From: Nitrosovibrio sp. Nv4
Lineage (GTDB): Bacteria > Pseudomonadota > Gammaproteobacteria > Burkholderiales > SG8-39
Direction: 5' to 3'
DNA: 34,832 nt
Assembly: GCA_945906765.1 (NCBI GenBank)
Contig: CAMDRF010000026.1
Location: 1-34,832 of the forward strand
Of the stretch, positions 7,675 to 15,046 are shown in pieces; the stretch's first letter is position 1, and every line of letters starts with the position of its first letter. Under the pieces are notes generated by a model. It worked only from the letters and a program-made list of their open reading frames with translations, did no database searches and was not told the DNA's origin. A program made the position numbers and the translations under genes.

Positions 7675-7947
7675 CTAGCCCCTGAAATCTCGCGGACTCC
7701 GCGGCGGGCGGCACCACACGCCGGACAAATCCGGGTCAAGCCAGGACACCGCGATCGCCCAGACGCCGCCGACGGTCGCGGTGGCGCCGAACCACCAGGC
7801 GCGCTCCTTGACGAACGCGGGAACCGCGTCGTCCGCGCCGAACATCGCATAGGCGCCCATCGCGAGAAATCCGGTTCCAGCCAGCGTGCCGAGGATTCGC
7901 GTCAGGAGTTGATTGCGGTGGATGCGCACGCCTGCACGATACCCCAT
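7675..7947 (-). CDS. Small two-helix membrane protein behind the efflux operon
   Basis: Reading the minus strand from ATG 7947 gives 90 residues, starting 5 bases after the TGA of the efflux permease. A basic N-terminus (MGYRAGVRIHRNQLL) is followed by two hydrophobic segments (about 17-36 and 52-69) and a C-terminal motif LDPDLSGVWCRPPRSPRD. I do not recognise the family. GC-rich codon use and position make it a plausible fourth gene of the marR-type efflux operon, though an unrelated small protein is equally possible. It converges on the enolase-family gene with a 16-base gap that holds no clear terminator. Confidence 0.6.
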   Translation of the reverse strand: MGYRAGVRIHRNQLLTRILGTLAGTGFLAMGAYAMFGADDAVPAFVKERAWWFGATATVGGVWAIAVSWLDPDLSGVWCRPPRSPRDFRG

Positions 7948-7952
7948 CGCCG

Positions 7953-9473
7953 TCAGCGCTTCACGCGGATCAGCAGCACCAGCGGCAGCACGGCGAGGGA
8001 AGTAGCGATGAAGAACACGAACGCATCCACGTAGCCGATCATCGCCGCCTGGCGGACCATCTCGCGCGACAGCGCCGCCAGGCCGCGCGCTTCCTGCAGA
8101 TTCCACGCGCCGCTCACCCAGGGCATTGAGAGCGATTGGCTGTACGGGGTGACCCGCTCCGCGAGTTCGGCGTAGCTGGTGCGCGCCATGTGAACCGCGA
8201 CGCTGATGCTGAGAGAGATGTGAATGCTCGAACCGATGTTGCGCACCATGTGGAAGACCGCCGACGCCTCCGAGAAGTACGCGGGGGCGAGGGTGGAGAA
8301 ACTGACCATGGTGATCGGCACCCACAGCACGCCGACGCCGAAACCCTGCAGCGCCATCGGCCAGAACACGTCCGCGGCGCCTGGATTGACGTCGAGGTGC
8401 GCGAGCTGCCAGCCGGCATAGGCCTGCAGCAGGAAGCCGAGCACGATCATGGCGCGCGGGTCGAGGCGGCTGGCGAAGATCATGAGGAAGAACCCGACCA
8501 GCGTGCCCAGGCCGCGTGCGCCGAGCACAAAACCGATCACCGAGTCGGGATAGCCGCTCACCCCCTGCAGCATCGGCGGCAGCAGTGTCATGGGCGAGAA
8601 ATTGAGCATGCCGAAGACGAAGATCAGCACGATGCCGACGCTGAAATTGCGGTCGGCGAGCAGGCGCGGGTCGAGGAAGGGCCGCTCGGCGGTCGCGCTG
8701 TGCACGATGAAGGTGTAGAGCGCGAGCCCGGCGAGCGCGGCCCAGGCGATGATTTCGGCGGAGTCGAACCAGTCGGCGCGTTCGCCGCGATCCAGCATGA
8801 TCTGCGCGCTGGCGAGCGCGGTGGAAAGCAGCAGGAAGCCGAGCCAGTCGAGGCGCACCTTGCTGCCCGCCTCGCGATCGTGAATGAACGCGAGCGTGCC
8901 GATGAACGTGAGGAGCGCGAACGGCACGATCATGTAAAACACCCAGCGCCAGTTGTAGGCTTCGGCGAGCCAGCCCCCGGCCATCGGCCCGACAATCGGC
9001 CCCAGCACCGATCCCATGCCGAAGAGCGCGATCACCACGCCATGGCGGTGCTTCGGATAGGTGTCGAGCACGATCGCCTGCGACAGCGGCACCAGGGGTG
9101 CGCCGATCGCGCCCTGCAGCACGCGGAACAGCACCAGCTCTTCGAGAGAATCGGCCAGTCCGCAGCCCAGCGAGGCGGCGCCGAAGCCGAGCACGCAAGC
9201 GTTGCACAATCGCCGGCGCCCGAAGCGCGACGTGAGCCATCCGGCGAGCGGCGTCATCACCGCGGTCGCCACGATGTTCGAGGTCACCACCCAGGCGATC
9301 TGGTCCGGCGTCACCGACAGCGCGCCCTGCATCTGCGGCAGCGAGACGTTGGCGATGGTGACCGTCATCGCGTAGAGGAAGGTCACCGCGGTGCAGGTCG
9401 CGAGCACCAGCGCTCGCTCGAGCGCCGCGCCGGCGCCCTGCGCTTCAGAGAGCAGGATTGTCTGCGCCGTCAA
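7953..9473 (-). CDS. DHA2-family (EmrB-type) MFS multidrug efflux permease
   Basis: A 506-residue inner-membrane drug:proton antiporter of the 14-helix DHA2 family. It would work with the adaptor at 9470-10537 and an outer-membrane channel to expel hydrophobic toxins. Family marks include TVTIANVSLPQMQGAL (the helix-1 region), the loop motif GWLTSRFGRRRL, FRVLQGAIGAPLVPLSQ, and GPIVGPMAGGWLAE...WRWVFYMIVP (motif C followed by the WRW signature). The frame is open further upstream, but those residues are Arg-rich and unlike the family. TTG 9473 makes a TTGA overlap with the adaptor stop and gives the normal EmrB length, so I take it as the start. Confidence 0.88.
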   Translation of the reverse strand: MTAQTILLSEAQGAGAALERALVLATCTAVTFLYAMTVTIANVSLPQMQGALSVTPDQIAWVVTSNIVATAVMTPLAGWLTSRFGRRRLCNACVLGFGAASLGCGLADSLEELVLFRVLQGAIGAPLVPLSQAIVLDTYPKHRHGVVIALFGMGSVLGPIVGPMAGGWLAEAYNWRWVFYMIVPFALLTFIGTLAFIHDREAGSKVRLDWLGFLLLSTALASAQIMLDRGERADWFDSAEIIAWAALAGLALYTFIVHSATAERPFLDPRLLADRNFSVGIVLIFVFGMLNFSPMTLLPPMLQGVSGYPDSVIGFVLGARGLGTLVGFFLMIFASRLDPRAMIVLGFLLQAYAGWQLAHLDVNPGAADVFWPMALQGFGVGVLWVPITMVSFSTLAPAYFSEASAVFHMVRNIGSSIHISLSISVAVHMARTSYAELAERVTPYSQSLSMPWVSGAWNLQEARGLAALSREMVRQAAMIGYVDAFVFFIATSLAVLPLVLLIRVKR

Positions 9474-10537
9474 CCGCCGAACATCCTGCGCAGATCGGGC
9501 AGGCCGCGGCTGCGGCCGGTATCGATGCTGACGCTGACCGTCATGCCGGCGCGCAGGGCCGGGCGCTCGCCGGCCGCTTGCCCGGCGGGATCGATGGCAA
9601 ACAGCACGGGCACGCGCTGCACCACCTTGATCCAGTTGCCGGTGGCGTTCTGCGGCGGCAGCAGCGCGAACTCGGCGCCCGTGGCGGGGGCGATGGCGCT
9701 GACCCGCGCGCGCCACTCGACGCCTGGATAAGCGTCGGCCACGACGCGCGCGACCTGGCCGACGCGCATGCTGGCGAGTTGCGTTTCCTTGAAATTGGCT
9801 TCGATCCAGGGTTCCCCGGCCTGGATCAGACTGAAAGCCGCGACGCCGCGAGCGACGTTCACGCCGGGTTGCAGCTTCAGATTGCTTACCGTTCCCGCAG
9901 CGGGTGCGTGAATGCGCGTGCGCGCAAGTTCCAGCGCGGCGGCGTCGAGCGCCGTCCGGGCTTCCAGCACGCGTGGATGGCGTTCAGTCGGAAGCTTCAG
10001 GTCGCCGCCCAGGCCGGCGAGCCCGCGCGCCGCGCGCTCCTGCAATGCGATGAGGCGCGCGCGCGCCGCGTCCAGGTTGTGGCGCGCCTCGTCGTAGGCA
10101 TCTTCGCGCACCATGCCCTGCTCCTTCAGGCGCCGCTGGCGCTCCAGTTGCAGGCCGAGAAAACGGATGCGCTCCTCGGCTTCCGTGGCGTCGGCCAGCG
10201 CCACGCGATGCTCGGCGCGCAGCGTTTCCACCTCGGTGCGCGCATTCGCCAGCTGCGCGCTGGCGCGTGCGAGCGCCGTCTCGAATGGCGTGGCGTCGAT
10301 GCGAAACAGCAACTGGCCCCGCGTCACCGTCTGGTTGTCGCGCACCGCCACTTGCGCCACGCGCCCGGCCACCTCCGCGCTTACCGCGACGATGTGCGCC
10401 TTGACGTAGGCGTTGTCGGTTTCGAGGTGGCGCCCGCCCTCGGCGTAGAAGTGCAGGGCTGCCGCCACCACGATCAGCGGCACGCCCAAGAGCAGCAGGG
10501 CGCGCGCCAGCTTGCCGCCGATACGAGGGGCGGTCAT
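9470..10537 (-). CDS. HlyD/EmrA-family membrane-fusion (adaptor) protein
   Basis: A 355-residue periplasmic adaptor anchored by one N-terminal helix (about 11-30). It has the family order: first half of the biotinyl-lipoyl-like domain (HIVAVSAEVAGRVAQVAVRD, 48-67), a long alpha-helical hairpin (about 90-200), the second lipoyl half (IHAPAAGTVSNLKLQPG), then a beta-barrel region (GEPWIEANFKETQLASMRVGQ). It bridges the EmrB-type permease to an outer-membrane factor; no such factor gene is in the window. The start ATG overlaps the regulator stop (ATGA at 10534-10537) and the stop overlaps the permease start, so the genes are translationally coupled. Confidence 0.9.
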   Translation of the reverse strand: MTAPRIGGKLARALLLLGVPLIVVAAALHFYAEGGRHLETDNAYVKAHIVAVSAEVAGRVAQVAVRDNQTVTRGQLLFRIDATPFETALARASAQLANARTEVETLRAEHRVALADATEAEERIRFLGLQLERQRRLKEQGMVREDAYDEARHNLDAARARLIALQERAARGLAGLGGDLKLPTERHPRVLEARTALDAAALELARTRIHAPAAGTVSNLKLQPGVNVARGVAAFSLIQAGEPWIEANFKETQLASMRVGQVARVVADAYPGVEWRARVSAIAPATGAEFALLPPQNATGNWIKVVQRVPVLFAIDPAGQAAGERPALRAGMTVSVSIDTGRSRGLPDLRRMFGG

Positions 10538-10962
10538 CGAAGATTTTCCTTGATCGCCAGCAGGGTGTCGACGAAGCGCTCGCGCTCGGCGGCGCTGATC
10601 CCGCTGAGCGCGTCGCGCCGCAGCTCGGCGGCGATCGCGCGCATGCTGCGCAGCGCCGGTTCGACCTCGTCGGTGAGGTGCACCCGCCAGACGCGGCGGT
10701 CCGACGCGTCATGCTCGCGCCGCACCCAGCCTTTCGCCTCCAGGCGGTCGAGCAACCGGCCGAGGGTCGGTTTTTCGATCTCCAGTGTCTCGGCCAGCTC
10801 GGTCTGGCTGACGCCGTCGCCGCGGTAGAGGTGCGTGAGCACCCACCACTGCGCGCGCGTCAGGCCGAGCTTGCGGATGCGCCGGTCATAGGCGGTGCGC
10901 AGCAGCCGCGCCACGTCGTTCAGCAGGAAGCCGAAATTGCGCGACAGGTCTTCGTGGAACAT
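10534..10962 (-). CDS. MarR-family transcriptional regulator of the efflux operon
   Basis: A 142-residue winged-helix regulator read from ATG 10962. The core has RTAYDRRIRKLGLTRAQWWVLTHLYRGDGVSQTELAETL, with recognition helix EKPTLGRLLDRLEAKGWV and wing EHDASDRRVWRVHLT (DxRxxR type). MarR proteins usually repress their own operon and release DNA on binding phenolic or lipophilic ligands. The frame stays open to 10998, but those 12 codons would run through a 12-3-12 palindrome (10977-11003) better explained as the operator, so I prefer ATG 10962. The last codon overlaps the adaptor start. The divergent zinc dehydrogenase at 11078 could share control. Confidence 0.88.
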   Translation of the reverse strand: MFHEDLSRNFGFLLNDVARLLRTAYDRRIRKLGLTRAQWWVLTHLYRGDGVSQTELAETLEIEKPTLGRLLDRLEAKGWVRREHDASDRRVWRVHLTDEVEPALRSMRAIAAELRRDALSGISAAERERFVDTLLAIKENLR

Positions 10963-10976
10963 GGCGGGGATGATAG

Positions 10977-11003
10977 TTGCCTGGCTTACGATAAGCAAGG
11001 CAA
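10977..11003. promoter_or_regulatory. MarR-type operator palindrome
   Basis: The left arm TTGCCTGGCTTA (10977-10988) and right arm TAAGCAAGGCAA (10992-11003) are inverted repeats matching at 11 of 12 positions around a 3-base centre (CGA). The TTGC...GCAA ends are typical of sites bound by MarR/SlyA-type dimers. It lies 14 bases upstream of the marR-type ATG and 74 bases upstream of the divergent dehydrogenase ATG. The direct sequence observation is strong; assignment to the adjacent regulator is inference. Confidence 0.75.
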
Positions 11004-11077
11004 GGGAATTGCCGCCCGCCGCCCGGCTCCGGTATCATGGGGCCGTTCCATCCCGTGACCAGCAAGGAGGCTCCGGC

Positions 11078-12127
11078 ATGCGCGGCGCAGTGTTCCTCGG
11101 TAACCGGAAGATCGAAATCCGCAGTTTCCCCGACCCGACGCCGGGTCCCGGCGAAGTCGTGCTCCAGATGAAGGCCTCGGGCATGTGCGGCTCGGACCTC
11201 AAGTTCTACCGCCCGCCGCCGGGCGAGGCGCAGAAGGCGCTGGGTCTGGGCGGCAATGCCGAGCCCTTCATCGCGGGCCACGAACCCTGCGGCGTGATCG
11301 CGGCGCGCGGCCCGGGCGTCTCCGAGCGCGAGGCGCCCATCGGCCAGCGGGTGATGGACCACCACTACGCCGGCTGCGGCGTCTGCGGGCATTGCCGGGT
11401 GGGCTGGTCGCAACTGTGCCGCGAGGGCATCACGGTCTACGGCGTCACCGCCAACGGCGGACACGCCGAGTATCTCAAGGTGCCGGTGCGCACCCTGGTG
11501 CCGCTGCCCGAGGAGCTTTCCTTCGCCGAAGGCGCCGCGGTGGCTTGCGGCACCGGCACAGCCTATGGCGCGCTCAGGCGCATGCGCCTCGCGGGCGGCC
11601 AGACGCTGGCGGTCTTCGGCCAGGGCCCGGTGGGCATCAGCGCGACGCTGCTCGGCGCGAAAATGGGCGCGCGCGTGATCGCGGTCGAGACCAACGACGA
11701 GCGCCTCGCGCTGGCGAAGCAGTTTGGCGCGGATGTTGTTCTTAACTCTTCAAGAGTTTCAATTGAAAATGAAATAAAAGAGCTGACCCGGGGAGCGGGC
11801 GTGGACCTGGCGCTGGATTGCACCGGCGTGGCGGCGGCGCGGCTTGCGGCGGTACGCTCGGCGAAGACCTGGGGCACCGTTTGCTTCGTCGGCGAAGGCG
11901 GCGAAGTGACGCTGGACGTGTCGCGCGACCTGCTGCGCAGGCAGGTCACGCTGATCGGTTCATGGACCTTCAGCGCCATGGGCATGGGCGAATGCGCGCG
12001 CTTCATCGCCGACAACCACATCCCGCTGGAGACCATCTTCACGCACCGATGGAAGCTGGACCAGGTGGATGAGGCCTACAAGGTGTTCGACGCCCAGTCC
12101 TCGGGCAAGGGCGTGATCGAGTTCTAA
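11078..12127 (+). CDS. Zinc-dependent medium-chain alcohol dehydrogenase
   Basis: A 349-residue MDR-superfamily NAD(P)-dependent alcohol/polyol dehydrogenase. Catalytic zinc ligands are Cys37 (SGMCGSD) and His68/Glu69 (GHEPCG). The structural zinc cysteines are 100, 103, 106 and 114 in GCGVCGHCRVGWSQLC. The Rossmann motif GQGPVG is at 181-186, with the acidic coenzyme-binding residue in VETND. The start ATG 11078 follows AAGGAGG (11064-11070); the open frame further upstream is unlike the family. Codons 219-237 (11736-11790) switch abruptly to AT-rich usage. It diverges from marR and converges on the SMP-30 gene with one base between stops. Together with the lactonase and the uronate-dehydrogenase-like gene it suggests sugar or sugar-acid oxidation, but the substrate is unknown. 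Confidence 0.9.
   Translation: MRGAVFLGNRKIEIRSFPDPTPGPGEVVLQMKASGMCGSDLKFYRPPPGEAQKALGLGGNAEPFIAGHEPCGVIAARGPGVSEREAPIGQRVMDHHYAGCGVCGHCRVGWSQLCREGITVYGVTANGGHAEYLKVPVRTLVPLPEELSFAEGAAVACGTGTAYGALRRMRLAGGQTLAVFGQGPVGISATLLGAKMGARVIAVETNDERLALAKQFGADVVLNSSRVSIENEIKELTRGAGVDLALDCTGVAAARLAAVRSAKTWGTVCFVGEGGEVTLDVSRDLLRRQVTLIGSWTFSAMGMGECARFIADNHIPLETIFTHRWKLDQVDEAYKVFDAQSSGKGVIEF
11736..11790 (+). other. AT-rich islet with two palindromes inside the dehydrogenase gene
   Basis: Within a GC-rich gene, about 55 bases switch to AT-rich codons (GTT, CTT, TCA, ATT, GAA, AAT, ATA, AAA). They contain AACTCTT-C-AAGAGTT (11744-11758) and the perfect palindrome TTTCAATTGAAA (11757-11768), which share two bases. 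The encoded residues (LNSSRVSIENEIKELTRG) fit the dehydrogenase family at this position, so this is not an insertion in the protein. Function unknown. Confidence 0.5.
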
Positions 12128-12128
12128 C

Positions 12129-13076
12129 TTACGTGTACGGCACGCCCTGGGTGTTGACGTACAGGGCGTAAACCGAGGTGCTCGCCGCCATGAACAGGCG
12201 ATTGCGGTGCACGCCGCCGAAGCACAGGTTGGCGCAGCGCTCGGGCAGGTCGAGGCGGCCGATCAGCTTGCCGGCCGGATTGAAGACGTGCACGCCGTCG
12301 AGGCCGGCTTCGCCCATGCCCCAGCCGCACCAGAGGTTGCCGTCCATGTCGACGCGAAAGCCGTCGGGCGTGCCTTTGGGACCGGCACTGATCAGCACGC
12401 GCGAATTTTTCAAGGTGTTTTCTTTTGTAACATCAAATGAAAGTATTTCCCTCGGAACCGAACGCGACTGCACGACATAGAGAATCTTCTCGTCGGGCGA
12501 GAACGCCAGGCCGTTGGGCTGGTTGATGCCCTCGGCGACCACCGCAACCTTGCCCGATGGATCCCAGCGGTAGACGCTCATCGGCAGCTCGGGTTCGGCT
12601 TTGCCGCCCTCGTACCAGCCGAGAATGCCGAAGGTCGGGTCGGTGAACCAGACCGAGCCGTCGGACTTGCAGACGATGTCGTTGGGGGAATTCAGTTTTT
12701 TATTTTCAAAGGAATCCACCAGTGTGACCACGCGGCCGTCCGGTTCGGTGCGGGAGACGCGCCGTCCGCCGTGCTCGCAGGTGAGCAGCCGCCCCTGCCG
12801 GTCGCGCGTGTTGCCGTTGGCGTGGCCGGATGGATTGCGGAACTCGCTTACCGCGCCGCTCGCTTCGTCCCAGCGCAGCATGCGATTGTTCGGAATGTCG
12901 CTCCAGACCAGCGACCTGGAATCGCCCAGCCACACCGGGCCTTCCGCCCAGCGGCAGCCGGTGGCGAGCCGCTCGATCTTGGCGAGCGGCAGGCGATAGC
13001 GCGCGAAGGATTCGTCCACCACCACCACCGCGGGGTCGGGATAGCGTTGGCTCGGTTGCCAGTCGGGGGTGTTCAC
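12129..13076 (-). CDS. SMP-30/gluconolactonase-family lactone hydrolase
   Basis: A 315-residue six-bladed beta-propeller enzyme of the SMP-30/gluconolactonase family, whose members hydrolyse sugar-acid lactones using one divalent metal. Visible features are the metal-ligand Glu45 (CRWAEGPVW), HANGNTRDRQGRLLTCEHGGRRV, LNSPNDIVCKSDGSVWFTDP (128-147; Asn132 is the usual ligand region), QPNGLAFSPDE and GTPDGFRVDMDGNLW. No signal peptide is evident, so it is probably cytosolic. The start is GTG 13076. The gene carries two AT-rich stretches (about 12411-12465 and 12690-12722) unlike its surroundings. It converges on the zinc dehydrogenase and would fit downstream of a sugar or uronate dehydrogenase that makes a lactone. 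Confidence 0.88.
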   Translation of the reverse strand: MNTPDWQPSQRYPDPAVVVVDESFARYRLPLAKIERLATGCRWAEGPVWLGDSRSLVWSDIPNNRMLRWDEASGAVSEFRNPSGHANGNTRDRQGRLLTCEHGGRRVSRTEPDGRVVTLVDSFENKKLNSPNDIVCKSDGSVWFTDPTFGILGWYEGGKAEPELPMSVYRWDPSGKVAVVAEGINQPNGLAFSPDEKILYVVQSRSVPREILSFDVTKENTLKNSRVLISAGPKGTPDGFRVDMDGNLWCGWGMGEAGLDGVHVFNPAGKLIGRLDLPERCANLCFGGVHRNRLFMAASTSVYALYVNTQGVPYT

Positions 13077-13123
13077 GCGGCTATTATTTCATCATTCGGT
13101 CAAACTATACTCGGCGCATCCCG

Positions 13124-13339
13124 CATGGCCAGAATCCTGCTTACGCATTCCCCGCAGACGCGCGCGAACTACTACGGCGCTCGCGCGCTCGCTGGCCTGC
13201 AGGCGCTTGGCGATGTGGTGATCGGCTTCATGATCGATCTTTCGCGCCGCGTCACGCCGCGGAGATCCTCAAGGGCCGCGCGCCCGAAGGCGCCGTGAAC
13301 GCGGAACATTGGACAAGAAAGGCCATGCTCAAGCAATGA
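13124..13339 (+). pseudogene. Internally deleted D-2-hydroxyacid dehydrogenase remnant
   Basis: The reading from ATG 13124 begins MARILLTHSPQTRANYYGARALAGLQALGDV, a typical start of this NAD-dependent dehydrogenase family. It jumps to GFMIDLSRR, which resembles the helix ahead of the nucleotide-binding domain. In another frame it ends HAAEILKGRAPEGAVNAEHW..., the usual C-terminal helix, with TGA at 13337-13339. About 72 codons remain of an expected 310-330, so the catalytic Arg/Glu/His and the Rossmann glycines are gone. At least two deletions and a frameshift are needed. The TGA overlaps the ATG of the following hydrolase (ATGA), so the two were once coupled. A -10-like TATACT lies at 13106-13111. 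Homology is judged by eye. Confidence 0.75.
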
Positions 13340-14148
13340 AGAGATCAGGGTTTCTCAAGCGGCCGGACTGCAGCGTCTATTACGAAGTCATGGGCGAGGG
13401 GCCGGCGATCGTATTCGCGCACGGCCTGGGCGGCAATCAGCTGTCCTGGTGGCAGCAGCTGGCGCATTTCTCCGCGCGCCATACCTGCGTCGCCTTCGCC
13501 CATCGCGGCTTCACGCCTTCGAGCGCGGTGCCCGGCGCCACGGCGCCCGACGCCTATGCGGACGACCTGGCGGCGCTGATCGACGAGCTAAAGCTGCGCG
13601 AAGTGCGGCTGGTGGCGCAGTCGATGGGCGGCTGGACCTGCATGGAGTACGCGCTGCGCAACCCGGGAACGCTGCGTTCGCTGGTCATGGCGGCCACCTC
13701 GGGCGCGCTCGATTTCCGCCAGTTGCAGGGTCCGGCGAAGCCGGAAATCGCCGAATGGCTGGTGCAGGCGCCCAGGACCATGGCCGGCCTGGAGGCGCGC
13801 GACATCCTGCCAGCGCACGGCGAACGCATGGCGCGCGAGCAGCCGGCCGCCGCGATGCTCTATCGCCAGATATCCCAGCTCACGCCCGCTGAATTCAAGG
13901 CCGACGTGCGTCGCAGAATCTTCGAGATGCGCAATCGGCCGCCTGCACTGCTGGCGGACCTGAAACTGCCGGTGCTGTTCGTGGCCGGCGACGAAGACTG
14001 CGTGTTTCCATCGGCCTGCGTCCCGGCCTTCGCGGCCTTGGCGCCCAAGGGCCGCGCGCAGCGCGTACCGAAAGCCGGCCACTCGGTTTACTTCGAGCGT
14101 CCGGTCGAGTTCAATCGCATCGTCGAAGAATTTCATTCAGCGACCTGA
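13336..14148 (+). CDS. Alpha/beta hydrolase
   Basis: A 270-residue soluble alpha/beta-fold hydrolase. The oxyanion-hole loop is AHGLGG (28-33). The nucleophile elbow is AQSMGG with Ser96, the acid is probably Asp221 (GDEDCVFP), and the catalytic His is 249 (AGHSVYFERP). A helical cap lies at about 130-200. The fold covers lactonases, C-C hydrolases and esterases; nothing here fixes the reaction. ATG 13336 overlaps the stop of the degraded hydroxyacid dehydrogenase, and the uronate-dehydrogenase-like gene follows after 10 bases. The context points to carboxylic- or sugar-acid catabolism, possibly lactone or ester cleavage (inference). Confidence 0.88.
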   Translation: MKRSGFLKRPDCSVYYEVMGEGPAIVFAHGLGGNQLSWWQQLAHFSARHTCVAFAHRGFTPSSAVPGATAPDAYADDLAALIDELKLREVRLVAQSMGGWTCMEYALRNPGTLRSLVMAATSGALDFRQLQGPAKPEIAEWLVQAPRTMAGLEARDILPAHGERMAREQPAAAMLYRQISQLTPAEFKADVRRRIFEMRNRPPALLADLKLPVLFVAGDEDCVFPSACVPAFAALAPKGRAQRVPKAGHSVYFERPVEFNRIVEEFHSAT

Positions 14149-14158
14149 AAGGCATGTC

Positions 14159-14989
14159 ATGAAGACTATCCTGATTACCGGCGCCTCGGGCGACGTCGGC
14201 ACGCACCTGCGGCGGGAGCTTGCGGCGAAGTATCAGATCCGAGCCTCGGATTTGAGGGATCTGAAGGAAAAAATCAAAGGCCAGAAGTTCGTCCGCGCGG
14301 ATATCTCCAAGTTCTCCGATACCCTGCGCATCACCAAGGGCGTGGACGCGATCGTGCATCTGGGCGGTTACTCGGTGGAAGGGCCGTGGGAAGGCATTCT
14401 CAGCGCCAACATCATCGGCTGCTACAACGTATTCGAGGCCGCGCGCAGGAACGGCGTCAAGCGGATCCTCTTCCCCACGTCCAACCACGCCACCGGCTTC
14501 TACCGCCGCGACCAGACCATCGACCACCGCGTTTACCCGAAGCCCGACAGCCGCTACGGCGTGTCCAAGGTGTTCGGCGAGGCGCTCGCCAGCCTGTATG
14601 CCGACAAGTACGGCATGGAAATGTTCTGTATGCGCATCGGCAACGTAAACGCGGTGCCGATCGACAAGCGGCGCCTGTCGATCCTCTTCACGCCGCGCGA
14701 CCTCGCGCAGCTCGTCACCATCGGCATCGAGCATCCGGCGATTCGCTTCGAGATCGTCTACGGCGTATCCAGGAACAAGCGCAGCTGGTACGACAACTCG
14801 AACGCCTACCGCCTCGGTTACAAACCGCAGGACGACTCGGAAATCTTTGCGGCGGATATCCTGCGGCGTGAGCAGCCGGGCGACCGGACCGCGGAGCAGT
14901 ACCAGGGCGGCATGTTCGTCGTCGCAGAGGAAATTCCCAATCCGGCGCCCTTGCCGAAGAGTTCGAGGCCCTGCCGGACCAACCGTTGA
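14159..14989 (+). CDS. NAD-dependent epimerase/dehydratase family protein, uronate dehydrogenase-like
   Basis: A 276-residue extended short-chain dehydrogenase. The nucleotide-binding motif is TGASGDVG (7-14). The active-site segments are SNH (108-110, in PTSNHATGFY) and Tyr133-xxx-Lys137 (SRYGVSK). HLGG(Y)SVEGPWEGILSANI, RPDS-like PKPDSRYGVSKVFGE and MRIGN are close to the pattern of uronate dehydrogenase, which oxidises D-galacturonate or D-glucuronate to an aldarolactone. QYQGGMFV matches the usual family C-terminus, but about 20 more residues rich in Pro/Ser/Arg follow and look unlike the family. It is ten bases behind the hydrolase, likely in the same operon. The SMP-30 lactonase nearby would suit the lactone product. 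Confidence 0.8.
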   Translation: MKTILITGASGDVGTHLRRELAAKYQIRASDLRDLKEKIKGQKFVRADISKFSDTLRITKGVDAIVHLGGYSVEGPWEGILSANIIGCYNVFEAARRNGVKRILFPTSNHATGFYRRDQTIDHRVYPKPDSRYGVSKVFGEALASLYADKYGMEMFCMRIGNVNAVPIDKRRLSILFTPRDLAQLVTIGIEHPAIRFEIVYGVSRNKRSWYDNSNAYRLGYKPQDDSEIFAADILRREQPGDRTAEQYQGGMFVVAEEIPNPAPLPKSSRPCRTNR

Positions 14990-15046
14990 CGCTCTGGCTG
15001 CCCATGACGGCGGTGCGCAGATTGTTTGCCGGCGAGTAGATTTATT

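Noticed and set aside
9474-9716. N-terminal extension of the efflux permease frame
   Set aside because: The extra 81 residues are Arg-rich, overlap the adaptor gene in another frame, and would exceed the family length; the TTGA overlap gives a better start.
8136-9731. 531-codon plus-strand open frame
   Set aside because: Antisense shadow of the efflux permease, which has all DHA2 marks.
14925-15037. Possible C-terminal gene scrap (EEFEALPDQPLTLWLP..., ending in TAG) after the uronate-dehydrogenase-like gene
   Set aside because: Looks protein-like but is too short to name, and it overlaps the end of the intact gene in another frame; not supported enough to annotate.
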